From the NCBI RefSeq assembly GCF_003347515.1, contig NZ_QEII01000273.1, forward strand, positions 61,548-125,547: DNA of 64,000 nt, in the 5' to 3' direction. How positions within the stretch are numbered: position 1 is the stretch's first letter; every line of letters begins with the position of its first letter. The DNA is from Rhodoferax ferrireducens. Lineage in GTDB: Bacteria > Pseudomonadota > Gammaproteobacteria > Burkholderiales > Burkholderiaceae_C. The position numbers and the translations under genes are program-made. Shown piece after piece: positions 43,374 through 53,828 of this stretch. The notes beneath the pieces were generated by a model. That model worked only from the letters and a program-made list of their open reading frames with translations, searched no databases and was not told where the DNA came from.

Positions 43374-45371
43374 ATGAGTGCACCAACGACCGCCATTGAA
43401 TCCACATTGGTTGAAAACCGGGTTTTCCCGCCGAGTGAGGCGATTATGAAAGCCGCCCGTATTTCCGGCATGGAAGGCTACAACGCGCTGTGCGCCGAGG
43501 CCGAAAAAGACTTTGAAGGTTTTTGGGCTCGTCTGGCCCGTGAAAACGTGATGTGGGACAAGCCCTTCACCAAAACGCTGGACGAGTCGAATGCACCGTT
43601 TTACAAGTGGTTTGACGACGGCGAACTCAACGCCTCGGCCAACTGCCTGGACAAGCACATGGGCACGCCGGTCGAGAACAAAACGGCCGTGATTTTTGAA
43701 GCGGATGACGGCACGGTCACCAAGACCAGCTACAAGGAACTGCTGGCCAAGGTAAGCCAGTTTGCCAACGCGCTTAAGGCCCATGGCATTCAAAAGGGCG
43801 ACCGGGTATTGGTTTACATGCCCATGACGCTTGAAGGCGTGATTGCCATGCAGGCTTGTGCTCGCATTGGCGCCACCCACAGCGTGGTGTTCGGCGGTTT
43901 CTCAGCCAAGGCGCTGCAAGAACGCATCATTGACGCGGGTGCGGTGGCCGTCGTCACTTGCAATTACCAGATGCGCGGCGGCAAAGAATTGCCTTTGAAG
44001 GCGATTGTGGACGAAGGTCTGGCTTTGGGTGGTTGCGAATCCATCAAGACCGTTTTCGTGTACCAACGCACTGCTAGTGCCTGCAATATGGTGGCGGGAC
44101 GTGACGTAACCTTCACTGAAGCACTGGCCGGTCAAAGCACCGAATGTGCGCCCGTGTCGGTCGGTGCCGAGCATCCTTTGTTTATTCTTTTCACCTCCGG
44201 CTCGACCGGCAAACCCAAGGGCGTGCAGCATTCCACTGGCGGCTTCCTGCTGTGGGCCAAGCTGACCATGGACTGGACCTTTGACATTCAGCCCTCCGAT
44301 GTTTTCTGGTGTACCGCTGACATTGGCTGGATTACCGGCCACGCCTATGTGGCCTATGGTCCCTTGGCGGCGGGCGCTACCCAGGTTATTTTTGAAGGCA
44401 TCCCGACCTACCCGAACGCCGGCCGTTTCTGGCAGATGATCGAGCGCCACAAGTGCACCATTTTCTATACGGCACCTACCGCTATTCGCTCGCTGATCAA
44501 GTCCGCCGAGGGGGATGAAAAAGTTCATCCAGACCGCTCGGATCTGAGCAGTCTGCGTATCCTGGGCACGGTCGGCGAGCCCATCAATCCCGAAGCCTGG
44601 ATGTGGTACTACAAGCATGTCGGCGGCGAGCGTTGCCCGATTGTGGACACCTTCTGGCAGACCGAAACCGGTGGCCACATGATCACGCCGCTGCCAGGCG
44701 CCACGCCGCTGGTGCCCGGTAGCTGCACCTTGCCACTGCCCGGCATCATGGCCGCCATCGTGGACGAAGCGGGCGCCGATGTGCCCAATGGTTCCGGCGG
44801 CTTGCTGGTCATCAAACGCCCCTGGCCTTCGATGATTCGCAACATCTGGAATGACCCGGACCGCTTCAAGAAAAGCTATTTCCCTGAAGAGTTGGGCGGC
44901 ACGACTTACCTGGCCGGTGATGGCGCCGTGCGCAGTGCCGATCGCGGTTACTTCCGCATCACCGGCCGTATTGACGACGTGCTGAACGTATCCGGCCACC
45001 GCATGGGTACCATGGAAATTGAGTCGGCCTTGGTGGCCAAGTCTGACCTGGTGGCCGAAGCAGCCGTGGTGGGACGTCCGGATGACCTGACGGGTGAAGC
45101 GATTTGCGCGTTTGTGGTGCTCAAAGGTCCCTGTCCTACCGGCGACGATGCCAAGGCTATTGCCAAAATTCTGCGTGACTGGGTGGCTAAAGAGATTGGT
45201 CCGATTGCCAAGCCGAAGGACATCCGCTTTGGCGAAAATCTGCCAAAGACCCGTTCCGGCAAGATCATGCGACGCCTGTTGCGTTCGCTGGCCAAGGGCG
45301 AGTCCATCACCCAGGATACCTCGACGCTGGAGAACCCTGCGATTCTGGATCAGCTGGGTCAAACTTACTGA
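43374..45371 (+). CDS. acs: Acetyl-CoA synthetase, AMP-forming
   Basis: Acs activates acetate to acetyl-CoA through acetyl-AMP. The A3 phosphate loop is [19 protein letters not shown], the A5 motif is [13 protein letters not shown], and the C-terminal regulatory lysine is in [12 protein letters not shown], the site that is acetylated in homologues. The 665-residue length is typical. A GAGGAG Shine-Dalgarno precedes the ATG. It is followed at once by a repeat copy and a two-way terminator, so it is transcribed alone. Confidence 0.96.
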   Translation: MSAPTTAIESTLVENRVFPPSEAIMKAARISGMEGYNALCAEAEKDFEGFWARLARENVMWDKPFTKTLDESNAPFYKWFDDGELNASANCLDKHMGTPVENKTAVIFEADDGTVTKTSYKELLAKVSQFANALKAHGIQKGDRVLVYMPMTLEGVIAMQACARIGATHSVVFGGFSAKALQERIIDAGAVAVVTCNYQMRGGKELPLKAIVDEGLALGGCESIKTVFVYQRTASACNMVAGRDVTFTEALAGQSTECAPVSVGAEHPLFILFTSGSTGKPKGVQHSTGGFLLWAKLTMDWTFDIQPSDVFWCTADIGWITGHAYVAYGPLAAGATQVIFEGIPTYPNAGRFWQMIERHKCTIFYTAPTAIRSLIKSAEGDEKVHPDRSDLSSLRILGTVGEPINPEAWMWYYKHVGGERCPIVDTFWQTETGGHMITPLPGATPLVPGSCTLPLPGIMAAIVDEAGADVPNGSGGLLVIKRPWPSMIRNIWNDPDRFKKSYFPEELGGTTYLAGDGAVRSADRGYFRITGRIDDVLNVSGHRMGTMEIESALVAKSDLVAEAAVVGRPDDLTGEAICAFVVLKGPCPTGDDAKAIAKILRDWVAKEIGPIAKPKDIRFGENLPKTRSGKIMRRLLRSLAKGESITQDTSTLENPAILDQLGQTY

Positions 45372-45436
45372 TACTATAAAAATAGTAGCTGGTTGCGCCC
45401 GTGCTACATGGGCTACCGGCTTATTTGATAATAAAA
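45371..45436 (+). repeat. Dispersed two-hairpin element, copy 8 (directly after acs)
   Basis: It begins at the acs stop codon: ATACTATAAAAATAGTAGC, then TGGTTGCGCCCGTGC and CATGGGCTACCGGC, ending TTATTTGATAATAAAA. The terminator hairpin follows 7 bp later. Confidence 0.8.
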
Positions 45437-45443
45437 GCCCATG

Positions 45444-45473
45444 AAAAAAGCCCGCATATGCGGGCTTTTTTTT
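45444..45473. terminator. Bidirectional intrinsic terminator between acs and cytochrome c gene
   Basis: GCCCGC and GCGGGC pair around ATAT, flanked by an A-run on the left and a T-run on the right. It can therefore end transcription from acs (rightward) and from the convergent cytochrome gene (leftward). Confidence 0.92.
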
Positions 45474-45496
45474 ATGAGGTAACCAGACAGGCTGGA

Positions 45497-45808
45497 TCAG
45501 CTCGCCAGAACCCAGGCGGCCAGTTTCTTGGCCTCCGCCTCGTTGACTTGTGGGTTGGCTGGCATGGGAATGGCACCCCAAACGCCTGATCCGCCTTTCA
45601 TGATTTTGGCGGCCAGCTTGTCGGCCGCATCTTTTTGGCCGGCGTACTTCTTGGCGACATCCTTATAGGCCGGTCCCACCAATTTTTTGTCAACGGCATG
45701 GCAAGCCATGCAGTTTTTGGAAGTAGCGAGCGCCTGATCGGCAAACGCAGGTGCAGTCACAGAAGTTGCGGCGGCGGCTACGACGACGGCAAAGAGGGCA
45801 CGATTCAT
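45497..45808 (-). CDS. Class I cytochrome c (c-551/c5 type)
   Basis: A Sec signal peptide ([20 protein letters not shown], cleaved after AFA) precedes a mature protein of about 80 residues. It has one heme site CMACH (33-37) and a likely methionine ligand in the [12 protein letters not shown] segment. This is the small diheme-free periplasmic electron carrier type, which can feed terminal oxidases such as the cbb3 enzyme encoded at the right end. A longer frame to 45871 is open, but the ATG at 45808 is preceded by GGAAG and begins a proper signal peptide. Confidence 0.92.
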   Translation of the reverse strand: MNRALFAVVVAAAATSVTAPAFADQALATSKNCMACHAVDKKLVGPAYKDVAKKYAGQKDAADKLAAKIMKGGSGVWGAIPMPANPQVNEAEAKKLAAWVLAS

Positions 45809-45912
45809 CAGTTCTTCCTTTAGGGATGGTTTACAGTCCAATAACGGCATTGTAAGGACGGTGGTTGACACGTATTACATGTAGGCTTTTTGAGAATTGA
45901 CGGGAGAGTCGG

Positions 45913-46158
45913 ATGTATTTATTGGGACTTGGGCTGGTTTTGCTGGCCCTGAAGTATCTTGAGATTGGGCCGGTGGCCGCCTGGGACTGGTGGATCATTG
46001 CCGTGCCATTTGGTTTGGCTGTGCTCTGGTGGGCTTGGGCGGACAGTTCGGGGTACACCAAGAAGAAAGCCATGGAACGGGAAAACGAGCGTCGTCAGGC
46101 ACGTATAGACAGAAACCACGAAGCCTTGGGAACCATAGCCAAAAAGAAGCGACGTTGA
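45913..46158 (+). CDS. Small Trp-rich membrane protein (TIGR04438-like)
   Basis: The 81-residue product carries two membrane segments (MYLLGLGLVLLALKYLEIG, then WWIIAVPFGLAVLWWAWA) with five tryptophans, followed by a basic tail ending in KKKRR. This matches the small Trp-rich family typical of Comamonadaceae, whose function is unknown. It is divergent from the cytochrome c gene and convergent with ilvD, with a strong terminator after it. Context gives no hint of role. Confidence 0.78.
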   Translation: MYLLGLGLVLLALKYLEIGPVAAWDWWIIAVPFGLAVLWWAWADSSGYTKKKAMERENERRQARIDRNHEALGTIAKKKRR

Positions 46159-46165
46159 CGAATCA

Positions 46166-46204
46166 AAAAAAAGCCCGCCCAGCATTGCTGGGCGGGCTTT
46201 TTTC
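46166..46204. terminator. Bidirectional intrinsic terminator between small Trp-rich gene and ilvD
   Basis: A 13-bp stem, AGCCCGCCCAGCA with its complement (46172-46198) around a single T, is flanked by an A-run and a T-run. It can serve both convergent genes. Confidence 0.93.
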
Positions 46205-46226
46205 CGGTCTTTAGATCAGCCGTGCT

Positions 46227-47921
46227 TCAGTAGTTGTCGAGCACCGCGCCCTTGCTGGCCGTTGAAGCATTGAACGCAAACTTGGCCTGCACGCCCCGTG
46301 TATAGCGGGGTAGCGGGGCTGTCCACGCCGCACGGCGTGTGGCGATTTCTTCGTCGCTAACATTGAGTTGCAGCAGCAACTGGTGCGCATCGATGGTGAT
46401 GGAGTCACCCTCATGGATAAAGGCGATCGTGCCGCCAACAGCCGCTTCGGGCGCGACGTGGCCCACCACCATACCCCAGGTACCGCCCGAGAAACGGCCG
46501 TCGGTGATCAGGCCCACGGATTCGCCCAGGCCTTGGCCGATCAGTGCACCGGTGGGGGCCAGCATTTCGGGCATGCCGGGGCCGCCTTTGGGGCCCAGAT
46601 AGCGCAGCACCATCACGTCGCCAGCCACGATTTTGTTGGCCAGAATGGCGGCCAGGGCCGATTGCTCATCGTCAAACACGCGGGCTGGGCCAGTCATCAC
46701 CGGGTTTTTCAGGCCGGTAATCTTGGCCACGCAGCCTTCCGGTGACAGGTTGCCCTTCAGAATGGCCAAGTGGCCCTGCGCGTACATCGGGTTGCTCAGG
46801 GGGCGAATCACATCTTGATCGGCACGGGGCGCGTCTGGCACATCCTTCAGCACTTCGGCAATGGTTTGACCGGAGATGGTGATGCAGTCGCCATGCAATA
46901 GGCCGGTCGATAGCAGCATTTTCATGACTTGCGGGATGCCGCCAGCCTGGTGCAGGTCCACCGCAAGGTATTTGCCGCTGGGTTTGAGGTCGCACAGCAC
47001 GGGGGTTTTGACGCGCACGCGTTCAAAGTCGTCAATCGTCCACTCCACACCGGCGGCGTGTGCGATGGCCAGGAAGTGCAGTACGGCATTGGTCGAGCCG
47101 CCCGTGGCCATGATGACGGCGACGGCGTTTTCAATCGATTTGCGGGTGACGATGTCGCGGGGTTTGATATCTTTCTTGACTGCTTCAATGAGGACCTTGG
47201 CCGATTCCTGGGCCGAGTTCATTTTTTCGTCATGTGGGTTCGCCATGGTGCTGGAATAGGGCAGGGATATGCCTAGTGCCTCGAACGCTGACGACATGGT
47301 GTTGGCCGTGTACATGCCGCCGCAAGAGCCGGTGCCGGGGATGGCGCGGCGTTCGATTTGCAGCAGGTCTTCGTCACTCATGCGGCCGGCGGCGTTTTCG
47401 CCCACGGCTTCAAACACGCTCACGATGTTCAGGTCTTTGCCCTTGTAATGGCCGGGCAGAATGGTGCCGCCATACACATAAATGGCGGGCACGTTGGCGC
47501 GCAGCATGCCCATCAGGCCGCCCGGCATGTTTTTGTCGCAACCGCCCACCACCAGCACGCCGTCCATCCACTGGCCTTGCACGCAGGTCTCGATGCAGTC
47601 GGAAATCACTTCGCGGCTGACCAGCGAATACTTCATGCCCTCGGTGCCCATGGCCATGCCGTCGGAAATGGTGGGGGTGCCGAACACTTGGGCGTTACCG
47701 CCGGCCTCTTCAATCGCGGCAATCGCGGCATCGGCCAGCTTTTGCAGACCGCTGTTGCACGGTGTGATGGTGCTGTGGCCGTTGGCGACACCGATCATGG
47801 GCTTCTTGAAGTCGTCGGCCTCGTAACCCATGGCGTAGTACATGGAGCGGTTGGGCGCGCGCGACTTGCCCTCGGTGATGTTCTTGCTGCGCGGGTTCAG
47901 GATGACGGGTTTGGTTTCCAT
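46227..47921 (-). CDS. ilvD: Dihydroxy-acid dehydratase
   Basis: IlvD dehydrates dihydroxy acids in valine, leucine and isoleucine synthesis. Cluster cysteines and motifs are [13 protein letters not shown] and [15 protein letters not shown], and the C-terminal [20 protein letters not shown] is diagnostic. The start at 47921 ([20 protein letters not shown]) is the normal N-terminus for this family. An in-frame extension to 47975 exists but looks like leader sequence. A LysR gene is divergent with about 104 bp between, a common arrangement in which the regulator controls the neighbour. Confidence 0.95.
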   Translation of the reverse strand: METKPVILNPRSKNITEGKSRAPNRSMYYAMGYEADDFKKPMIGVANGHSTITPCNSGLQKLADAAIAAIEEAGGNAQVFGTPTISDGMAMGTEGMKYSLVSREVISDCIETCVQGQWMDGVLVVGGCDKNMPGGLMGMLRANVPAIYVYGGTILPGHYKGKDLNIVSVFEAVGENAAGRMSDEDLLQIERRAIPGTGSCGGMYTANTMSSAFEALGISLPYSSTMANPHDEKMNSAQESAKVLIEAVKKDIKPRDIVTRKSIENAVAVIMATGGSTNAVLHFLAIAHAAGVEWTIDDFERVRVKTPVLCDLKPSGKYLAVDLHQAGGIPQVMKMLLSTGLLHGDCITISGQTIAEVLKDVPDAPRADQDVIRPLSNPMYAQGHLAILKGNLSPEGCVAKITGLKNPVMTGPARVFDDEQSALAAILANKIVAGDVMVLRYLGPKGGPGMPEMLAPTGALIGQGLGESVGLITDGRFSGGTWGMVVGHVAPEAAVGGTIAFIHEGDSITIDAHQLLLQLNVSDEEIATRRAAWTAPLPRYTRGVQAKFAFNASTASKGAVLDNY

Positions 47922-48025
47922 GAGGAATCTCTTGTAATGGGGTTGCAGTTTTTCAGGCCAGAGTATGCGCCGCACGACAAAGTTGTTCCAATATATTTTT
48001 AAGTGTTGATTAATATGTATGGCAT

Positions 48026-48985
48026 ATGAATGAGTCCATCAATCCCCCGTTTCCGCCCGCGTTGACCCCGCATCTCATTGAACTCCGGTTGTGGCGCCAG
48101 TTCGTGGCCGTGGCGGAAGAACTGCACTTTGGTCACGCCGCCACGCGCCTGCACATGACCCAGCCACCCTTGACGCAAGCGATTATCCAACTGGAAAAGC
48201 TGCTGGGTGTGCGCCTGTTTGACCGCACCAAGCGCAGCGTGCAGCTCACCGCGACCGGTCAAGCCTTGTTGCCCGTCGTACTGGATTTGCTGGCGCGCGC
48301 GCAAGCTTTACCAGCGCAGGCCCGGGCCGCCGCAGCGGGCGAAGTGGGGCGGCTGCGGTTGGCTTTTGTGTCCACCGTGGGCTTTGTCCAGTTGCCGCAG
48401 TGGGTGCGGGCGTTTCGCGAGCTTTATCCCCAAGTGCAGCTGGACTTGCTGGAGGCCACGGGTGACGTGCAGTTGCAGGGTCTGGAACGCGGCGAGATCG
48501 ATGCCGGCTTTATGCTGCATGCACCAGGTTTTGCCCCGGCCGGGCTGGCGCGCTTGCTGATCACCCAGGAGCCCCTGGTGCTCGCCTTGCCCGAACACCA
48601 TCCACTGGCAATCCAGGCGGTGCTGGCTTTGAGTGATGTGCTGGCCGAGCCACTGATCATCTTTCCGCGCCGCATTGTGCCCTCGCTGTTTGATGCGATT
48701 TTTGCGCTGTACCACGCCGCCGGCTGCCTGCCCGCCGTGGCGCAGGAAGCCATCCAGATGCAGACCATCGTCAACCTGGTGTCGGCGGGCTTGGGCGTGG
48801 CCTGGGTGCCTGAAAGCGTGCGCCAGTTTCAGCGCTCCGGTGTGGTGTATCGCGAGGTGCTGCTGGCCCAACACGGGCCGGGCACAAGGGCCAGCGCGAT
48901 GCCGGGCTGCGAAACCAGCCTGGTCTGGCGGCACGAGGGCATCAGCCCAACGCTGGCGCGATTTGTGGAATTTGTACGGGATTAA
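48026..48985 (+). CDS. LysR-type transcriptional regulator
   Basis: The N-terminal winged helix-turn-helix is clear: [20 protein letters not shown], then [20 protein letters not shown] and [15 protein letters not shown]. The ligand-binding domain follows over about 220 residues. LysR proteins usually activate a divergent gene in response to a small molecule, so ilvD is the first candidate target. The downstream boxB, separated by 139 bp, is another. The effector cannot be predicted. Length 319 is typical. Confidence 0.9.
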   Translation: MNESINPPFPPALTPHLIELRLWRQFVAVAEELHFGHAATRLHMTQPPLTQAIIQLEKLLGVRLFDRTKRSVQLTATGQALLPVVLDLLARAQALPAQARAAAAGEVGRLRLAFVSTVGFVQLPQWVRAFRELYPQVQLDLLEATGDVQLQGLERGEIDAGFMLHAPGFAPAGLARLLITQEPLVLALPEHHPLAIQAVLALSDVLAEPLIIFPRRIVPSLFDAIFALYHAAGCLPAVAQEAIQMQTIVNLVSAGLGVAWVPESVRQFQRSGVVYREVLLAQHGPGTRASAMPGCETSLVWRHEGISPTLARFVEFVRD

Positions 48986-49034
48986 TGCAGCATCTTGCTC
49001 ATATAACTTGTGTTAGATCAAAGAATTGTCTTCG

Positions 49035-49053
49035 TGCATGCATAACAATGCAT
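49035..49053 (+). promoter_or_regulatory. TGCA-repeat operator-like site upstream of boxB
   Basis: TGCA occurs at 49035, 49039 and 49049. The last two are separated by exactly six bases, and each is embedded in ATGCAT (49038-49043 and 49048-49053) at 10-bp spacing, one DNA turn. TGCA repeats are, from memory, the core of BzdR/BoxR operators in benzoate genes. The site is 72 bp before the boxB ATG. Confidence 0.45.
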
Positions 49054-49124
49054 TTGTCGATTTCATGTAAAGCAATATATTGCCTATTATCGATGCTTTT
49101 AATCCCTATATCGCAGGAGACATC

Positions 49125-50630
49125 ATGAGCGAAACCACCGAAGCCACGGAAATCATTGAACCGGTCGAAGCCATCCAGAGCGACGTTTTTGTCGCGGTCA
49201 ATTACGACGACCTGATCCCCAATAACGTCGACTTGTCGTCCGACAAGCAGTTGCAGCGTGCCCTGGAAGGGTGGCAGCCCAAGTACCTGGAGTGGTGGAA
49301 AGACATGGGCCCTGAAGGCTTCCAGACCTCCGACGTCTACCTGCGCACGGCGGTGGGTGTGGACCCGAGCGGCTGGGCCAAGTTCGGCCACGTCAAGATG
49401 CCGGACTACCGTTGGGGCATTTTGCTGGCGCCCAAGGAAGAAGGGCGCACCATTCCCTGCGGCAGCCACAAAGGCGAGCCCGCCTGGCAGGAAGTGCCGG
49501 GTGAATACCGCTCATTGCTGCGCCGCCTGATCGTGGTGCAGGGCGACACCGAACCGGCCTCGGTGGAGCAGCAGCGCTTTCTGGGTGCCACGGCGCCGTC
49601 GCTGTACGACATGCGCAACCTGTTCCAGGTGAATGTAGAAGAGGGCCGCCACCTGTGGGCGATGGTTTACCTGCTGGTCAAATATTTCGGCCGCGACGGG
49701 CGCGAAGAGGCGCAGGCGCTGCTGGAGCGCCGCTCCGGCCACGAGGACAACCCGCGCATTCTGGGCGCTTTCAACGAGCGCACACCCGACTGGCTGAGCT
49801 TCTTCATGTTCACCTACTTCACCGATCGTGACGGCAAGATGCAGCTGGCGGCACTGGCGCAGTCGGGTTTTGATCCCTTGTCGCGCAGCTGCCGCTTCAT
49901 GCTGACCGAAGAGGCGCACCACCTGTTTGTAGGTGAAACCGGCGTCGGCCGTACTGTTGAGGCCACTTGCCTGGCCATGAAGGCGGCCGGCATCACCGAC
50001 CCCTACGCCAAGGACGCCATTCGCAAACTGGGCGTGATCGACCTGCCCACGTTGCAGAAGAAGGCCAACTTTCACATGTCGGTCACGCGTGATTTGTTCG
50101 GCTCCGAGATTTCATCCAACGCGGCCAGTGCGTTCAGCACCGGCCTTAAAGGCCGCTTCAACGAAACCGCCATTGATGACGACCACCAGCTGGAAAACGC
50201 CACCTACCCGGTGTTGCGCGTGATCGACGACCAGTTTGTGACCGAAGACGTGCCGGCCCTGCGCGCCATCAACAGTCGCCTGCTCGAGGACTATATTGCC
50301 GACTGCCAGGGCGGTATCGATCGCTGGAACAAGGTGATCGAGAAGTCCGGCATTGCCTTCAAGTTCAGCCAGCCGCACAAGGGCTTTAACCGCAGGATTG
50401 GTGAGTTTGTCAACGCGCACATCAGCCCGGCCGGCGAACTGCTGAGCGCCGAAGCGTGGAACGCCCAGCGGGGCGACTGGCTGTGCAATGACGAGGACCA
50501 CGCCTACATCAACTCGCTGATGAAGCCGTGCGTGGAGCCTGGCAAATACGCCAGCTGGATTGCGCCGCCGCGCGTGGGCATCAACAACCAACCGCAGGAT
50601 TTTGAGTACGTTCGCATCGAACATTCCTGA
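49125..50630 (+). CDS. boxB: Benzoyl-CoA 2,3-epoxidase, oxygenase subunit BoxB (isolated)
   Basis: The product follows BoxB throughout: [53 protein letters not shown] and [20 protein letters not shown]. The glutamate/histidine pairs in the last two segments are probable ligands of the diiron centre. BoxB with reductase BoxA epoxidises benzoyl-CoA; BoxC then opens the ring. Neither boxA, boxC nor a benzoate-CoA ligase is in the window, so the gene is separated from its pathway or serves another acyl-CoA. The ATG at 49125 has an AGGAGA Shine-Dalgarno five bases before it and gives 501 residues. Confidence 0.92.
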   Translation: MSETTEATEIIEPVEAIQSDVFVAVNYDDLIPNNVDLSSDKQLQRALEGWQPKYLEWWKDMGPEGFQTSDVYLRTAVGVDPSGWAKFGHVKMPDYRWGILLAPKEEGRTIPCGSHKGEPAWQEVPGEYRSLLRRLIVVQGDTEPASVEQQRFLGATAPSLYDMRNLFQVNVEEGRHLWAMVYLLVKYFGRDGREEAQALLERRSGHEDNPRILGAFNERTPDWLSFFMFTYFTDRDGKMQLAALAQSGFDPLSRSCRFMLTEEAHHLFVGETGVGRTVEATCLAMKAAGITDPYAKDAIRKLGVIDLPTLQKKANFHMSVTRDLFGSEISSNAASAFSTGLKGRFNETAIDDDHQLENATYPVLRVIDDQFVTEDVPALRAINSRLLEDYIADCQGGIDRWNKVIEKSGIAFKFSQPHKGFNRRIGEFVNAHISPAGELLSAEAWNAQRGDWLCNDEDHAYINSLMKPCVEPGKYASWIAPPRVGINNQPQDFEYVRIEHS

Positions 50631-50671
50631 TCCGCGTCAGGATCTGCATGGCGTGCGTGCACAATGCCGCC

Positions 50672-51481
50672 ATGCTGATTCATCCCCAAATTAATCCTGT
50701 CGCGCTTCAACTCGGGCCTCTGGCCATTCATTGGTACGGGTTGACCTATCTGGCCGCTTTTGGCCTGTTCATGCTGTTGGGTATTTTGCGCCTGCGGCAT
50801 CAACCCTATGCTTCCATCAAGGAGCCCGGTGCGTGGTCGCGCCGGGACGTGGAAGACATCCTGTTCCTGGGGGTGATGGGCGTGGTGCTGGGTGGCCGTA
50901 TCGGCTATTGCCTGTTTTACAAGCCTCTCTATTACCTGGCGCATCCGCTGGAGGTTTTTGCGGTGTGGCAAGGCGGCATGAGCTTTCATGGCGGCATGTT
51001 GGGCGTCTTTGTCGCCATGATCTGGTTTGCCCGCTCACGCCGCAAGCCCTGGCTGCAGGTGACCGATTTTGTTGCGCCCTGCGTGCCCACGGGCTTGGCG
51101 GCAGGGCGGGTGGGCAACTTTATCAATGGTGAGTTGTGGGGCCGTTTGAGTAGTCCGGACCTGCCTTGGGGCATGGTGTTTCAAGGCGCGGGCGATTTGC
51201 CGCGTCACCCATCACAGGTGTATCAATTCTTGATGGAAGGGCTGCTTTTGTTCGTCTTGCTGTGGTTGTACGCCCGCAAGGAACGCAAGCAGGGCCAGGT
51301 GTCGGCCGCCTTTTTGCTGGGCTATGGGGTGTTTCGATTCATAGCCGAGTTTTTCCGCGAGCCCGATGCGCATCTCGGTATTTTGTCGCTGGGCATGAGC
51401 ATGGGGCAGTGGCTGTGTCTGCCCATGATTGTGGGCGGGGTGGTGTTGTGGCGCTGGGCTCAGACCCGTACCTCCAACTGA
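50672..51481 (+). CDS. lgt: Prolipoprotein diacylglyceryl transferase
   Basis: Lgt attaches diacylglycerol to the lipobox cysteine of prolipoproteins at the inner membrane. The essential signature [16 protein letters not shown] is present, with the conserved HGGMLGVF and [12 protein letters not shown] segments and seven likely membrane helices. The in-frame ATG at 50648 would add eight residues; the ATG at 50672 ([16 protein letters not shown]) matches the family start. The gene lies 41 bp after boxB and could be read from its promoter. Confidence 0.95.
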   Translation: MLIHPQINPVALQLGPLAIHWYGLTYLAAFGLFMLLGILRLRHQPYASIKEPGAWSRRDVEDILFLGVMGVVLGGRIGYCLFYKPLYYLAHPLEVFAVWQGGMSFHGGMLGVFVAMIWFARSRRKPWLQVTDFVAPCVPTGLAAGRVGNFINGELWGRLSSPDLPWGMVFQGAGDLPRHPSQVYQFLMEGLLLFVLLWLYARKERKQGQVSAAFLLGYGVFRFIAEFFREPDAHLGILSLGMSMGQWLCLPMIVGGVVLWRWAQTRTSN

Positions 51482-51546
51482 CGTTCTTCGCAAAACTCGG
51501 GTTTGTACGGGGGTAAAAAACCTTGTGCGCCGAGTTTTATACGGCC

Positions 51547-51564
51547 ATAATTATGCGTAATTAT
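51547..51564. promoter_or_regulatory. AT-rich perfect inverted repeat before the malonate operon
   Basis: ATAATTA and TAATTAT surround TGCG, 51 bp before the GntR gene start. Such symmetry is a plausible operator for the GntR regulator encoded next to it, or part of the promoter -10/-35 region. It does not match any operator I can recall with confidence. Confidence 0.4.
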
Positions 51565-51614
51565 TGAAAATTACAGCCTGATCACGGCACACCCTACGAC
51601 CTGAAAAGACGACC

Positions 51615-52283
51615 ATGCGACTGGTTCACAACTCCTTGCACGATGAAGTCGCGGTGCTTCTGCGCGACCAGATATTCGCTGGCACATTGGCGCCAGGCAG
51701 TTTCATTGACGAAGCTGCACTCTGCGCGAGTCTGAAAATATCGCGCACACCGCTACGCGAGGCGCTCAAGGTGCTTAGCGCCGAGGGTTTGGTACGCCAC
51801 GAGCCGCGCCGAGGCTGTTTTGTGAGCGAGGTGACCGAGCGGGATCTGGACGAGATCTTTCCCGTGATTGCCATGCTGGAGGGGCGCTGCGCCTTTGAGG
51901 CCGCGCGCAATGCCACTGATGCCGACATCGCCGCACTGGATGTGCTGCACGAGCGCCTGGAGAAGCACGCCAAAGCCCGGCGCATCAACGACTATTACGC
52001 CACCAACTTCGCCATTCATGAGGCCATCATCACCTTGGCCAACAACCGTTGGCTGGCCCAGGTGATCGCCGATTTGCGCAAGATACTCAAGCTGGCCCGG
52101 CTGCAGCAACTGCATGCGCCGGGCCGGCTGGAGCAGAGCTTGAGTGAGCATCTGGCCATCTATGCGGCGTTGAGAGCGCGCGACTGCGAAAGCGCTGATG
52201 CCGCCATGCGAACCCACCTCACGCGTCAGCGTGAGGCCCTGCGCGAACTCGCGCGTAACCAAAAAAGCAGGCTCCTGGCATGA
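51615..52283 (+). CDS. GntR/FadR-type regulator of malonate genes (MatR-like)
   Basis: The N-terminal wHTH is typical GntR (FIDEAALCASLKISRTPLRE, then ALKVLSAEGLVRHEPRRGCF), followed by an all-helical FCD effector domain of about 150 residues with the metal-binding histidine region NFAIHEAIITLANN. MatR, a member of this group, controls malonate genes in rhizobia. The 4-bp ATGA overlap with malonyl-CoA decarboxylase makes this the likely regulator of the operon. Whether it represses or activates cannot be told. Confidence 0.88.
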   Translation: MRLVHNSLHDEVAVLLRDQIFAGTLAPGSFIDEAALCASLKISRTPLREALKVLSAEGLVRHEPRRGCFVSEVTERDLDEIFPVIAMLEGRCAFEAARNATDADIAALDVLHERLEKHAKARRINDYYATNFAIHEAIITLANNRWLAQVIADLRKILKLARLQQLHAPGRLEQSLSEHLAIYAALRARDCESADAAMRTHLTRQREALRELARNQKSRLLA

Positions 52284-53788
52284 ATACAACCGATTGGATC
52301 AGCCGCAAGGTTTCTAAACTCTTGCCCGTCGCCACTTCCAATATAAACAGGGCTTCAGCCCCCGCCAATAAAGCGGAAGGTGCTATTAAAACAGGAGTCT
52401 TTGGTGGTCTTCCTGCTGCACCCGTCAGCGCAGGTGGCCGTTCACCCTCGCGTTCCACGCGCGAGCGCCTGGCCGGCACCTTGCGGCACGGGGAAGAGGC
52501 CCTGTCACCACGCGTTCTGCGCCGCACGCTGACGGAGTTGCAGGCGGTGGTGGACAGCCGGGTGAGCGAGGTGGAAGGCGGGCGCCGCGCCAGTGGCGTG
52601 GCGCAGTGGTACGCTGCGGCCACGGCCGCAGAGCGGCGCGATTGCTGGCTGTTGATGAGCGAACAGTTCGTGGCAGATCCGCAAGTCGTCAAATCGGCGC
52701 AGGCCCAATTTGCTGCTGCGGCGGGGACGCCTGATGAGGCCGCTGCCGAGGTGCATTACCGCCGCGCCACGGTATCACCGCGCAGGCGTTTGCTGCAGCG
52801 TTTCAGTGCATTTCCAGAAGGAATCCGGTTTTTGGTCGACCTGCGCGCCGAGATGCTGCCTCACCTCAAATCCGACAAGCGCCTGCAGGCGCTGGATATC
52901 GAGATGGAGTACATGTTTTCCACCTGGTTTGACGTGGGCTTTCTGGACCTGCGCCGCATCAGCTGGGATTCACCCGCGTCCCTGATCGAGAAGCTGATCA
53001 AGTACGAAGCGGTGCACGATATCAAAGGCTGGGCCGACGTGAAGAACCGGCTGGACTCGGATCGGCGCTGCTACGGCTTCTTTCATCCCCGCTTGCCGGA
53101 TGATCCGCTGATTTTTGTCGAAGTCGCCTTGATGAATACGATGGCTGACAGCATCACCCCCTTGCTTGATGAATCAGCTGACGCGGCAGACCTGAACAAG
53201 GCGACCACGGCAATTTTTTACTCCATCAGCAACACTCAGATCGGGCTGCGCGGCGTGAGCTTCGGTGACTCATTGATCAAGCGCGTGGTCGAAACCCTCA
53301 AGGCCGAGTTTCCCCGTCTCAAGACATTTGCCACGCTCTCGCCGATCCCGGGCTTTCGTGCCTGGCTGGGCAAGAACGCCAGCGCCATGCTTGACAAGCT
53401 GGATGACAAGGCCCGCGCGGAGCTCGGCCGAGCCTTGGGATGTGAGTCTGTGACGGCGACACAGCTGTTGGCTGCCGCCGACAAGGCGCTGGAGCTGGAC
53501 GCCAAATCGCCGGTGCGCCACCTGCTTTTGCAAAGCGCCGCCCAGTATCTGGGCCGGGAGCTGGTGGATGGCAAGCCGCTTGACCCGGTGGCACGCTTTC
53601 ATCTGGGCAACGGCGCGCGGATTGAACGGCTGAACTGGGGCGGTGACCCGTCGGCAAAGGGCCTCAAGCAGTCTTACGGAATGATGGTCAATTACCTTTA
53701 TGACCTCAAGCGTCTGGACAAGTACCGGGCACAACTGGAACAAAGAAAAATACCGATTTCAGGCGACATCGAAGCCCTGGAATTTTGA
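52280..53788 (+). CDS. Malonyl-CoA decarboxylase, carrying a repeat element near the N-terminus
   Basis: The enzyme converts malonyl-CoA to acetyl-CoA and CO2. The helical N-domain is followed by a GNAT-like catalytic domain with HPRLPDDPLIFVEVALMN, FATLSPIPGFRAWL and, at the end, FHLGNGARIERLNWGGDPS, the family's catalytic Ser/His region. The rhizobial gene is called matA. Residues about 20-40 (RASAPANKAEGAIKTGV) come from an in-frame copy of the dispersed element and lie in a loose region before the conserved core. It overlaps the GntR gene by 4 bp. Confidence 0.92.
   Translation: MNTTDWISRKVSKLLPVATSNINRASAPANKAEGAIKTGVFGGLPAAPVSAGGRSPSRSTRERLAGTLRHGEEALSPRVLRRTLTELQAVVDSRVSEVEGGRRASGVAQWYAAATAAERRDCWLLMSEQFVADPQVVKSAQAQFAAAAGTPDEAAAEVHYRRATVSPRRRLLQRFSAFPEGIRFLVDLRAEMLPHLKSDKRLQALDIEMEYMFSTWFDVGFLDLRRISWDSPASLIEKLIKYEAVHDIKGWADVKNRLDSDRRCYGFFHPRLPDDPLIFVEVALMNTMADSITPLLDESADAADLNKATTAIFYSISNTQIGLRGVSFGDSLIKRVVETLKAEFPRLKTFATLSPIPGFRAWLGKNASAMLDKLDDKARAELGRALGCESVTATQLLAAADKALELDAKSPVRHLLLQSAAQYLGRELVDGKPLDPVARFHLGNGARIERLNWGGDPSAKGLKQSYGMMVNYLYDLKRLDKYRAQLEQRKIPISGDIEALEF
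52339..52400 (-). repeat. Dispersed two-hairpin element, copy 9 (inside malonyl-CoA decarboxylase gene)
   Basis: The minus strand reads CTGTTTTAATAGC, then ACCTTCCGCTTTATT and GGCGGGGGCTGAAGCCC, ending TGTTTATATTGG. The outer half of the first stem has decayed. Confidence 0.75.
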
Positions 53789-53828
53789 AGGTTGGCTTTC
53801 GTTTTTAAAAATATTACAGGAGACAGAC

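Noticed and set aside
43902..45581. 559-codon antisense ORF opposite acs
   Set aside because: It overlaps a clear acetyl-CoA synthetase and the terminator behind it; codon pattern explains the open frame.
49008..49021. FNR-like sequence TTGTG-N4-ATCAA before boxB
   Set aside because: The left half matches only three of five bases; the TGCA repeats are the better-supported site.
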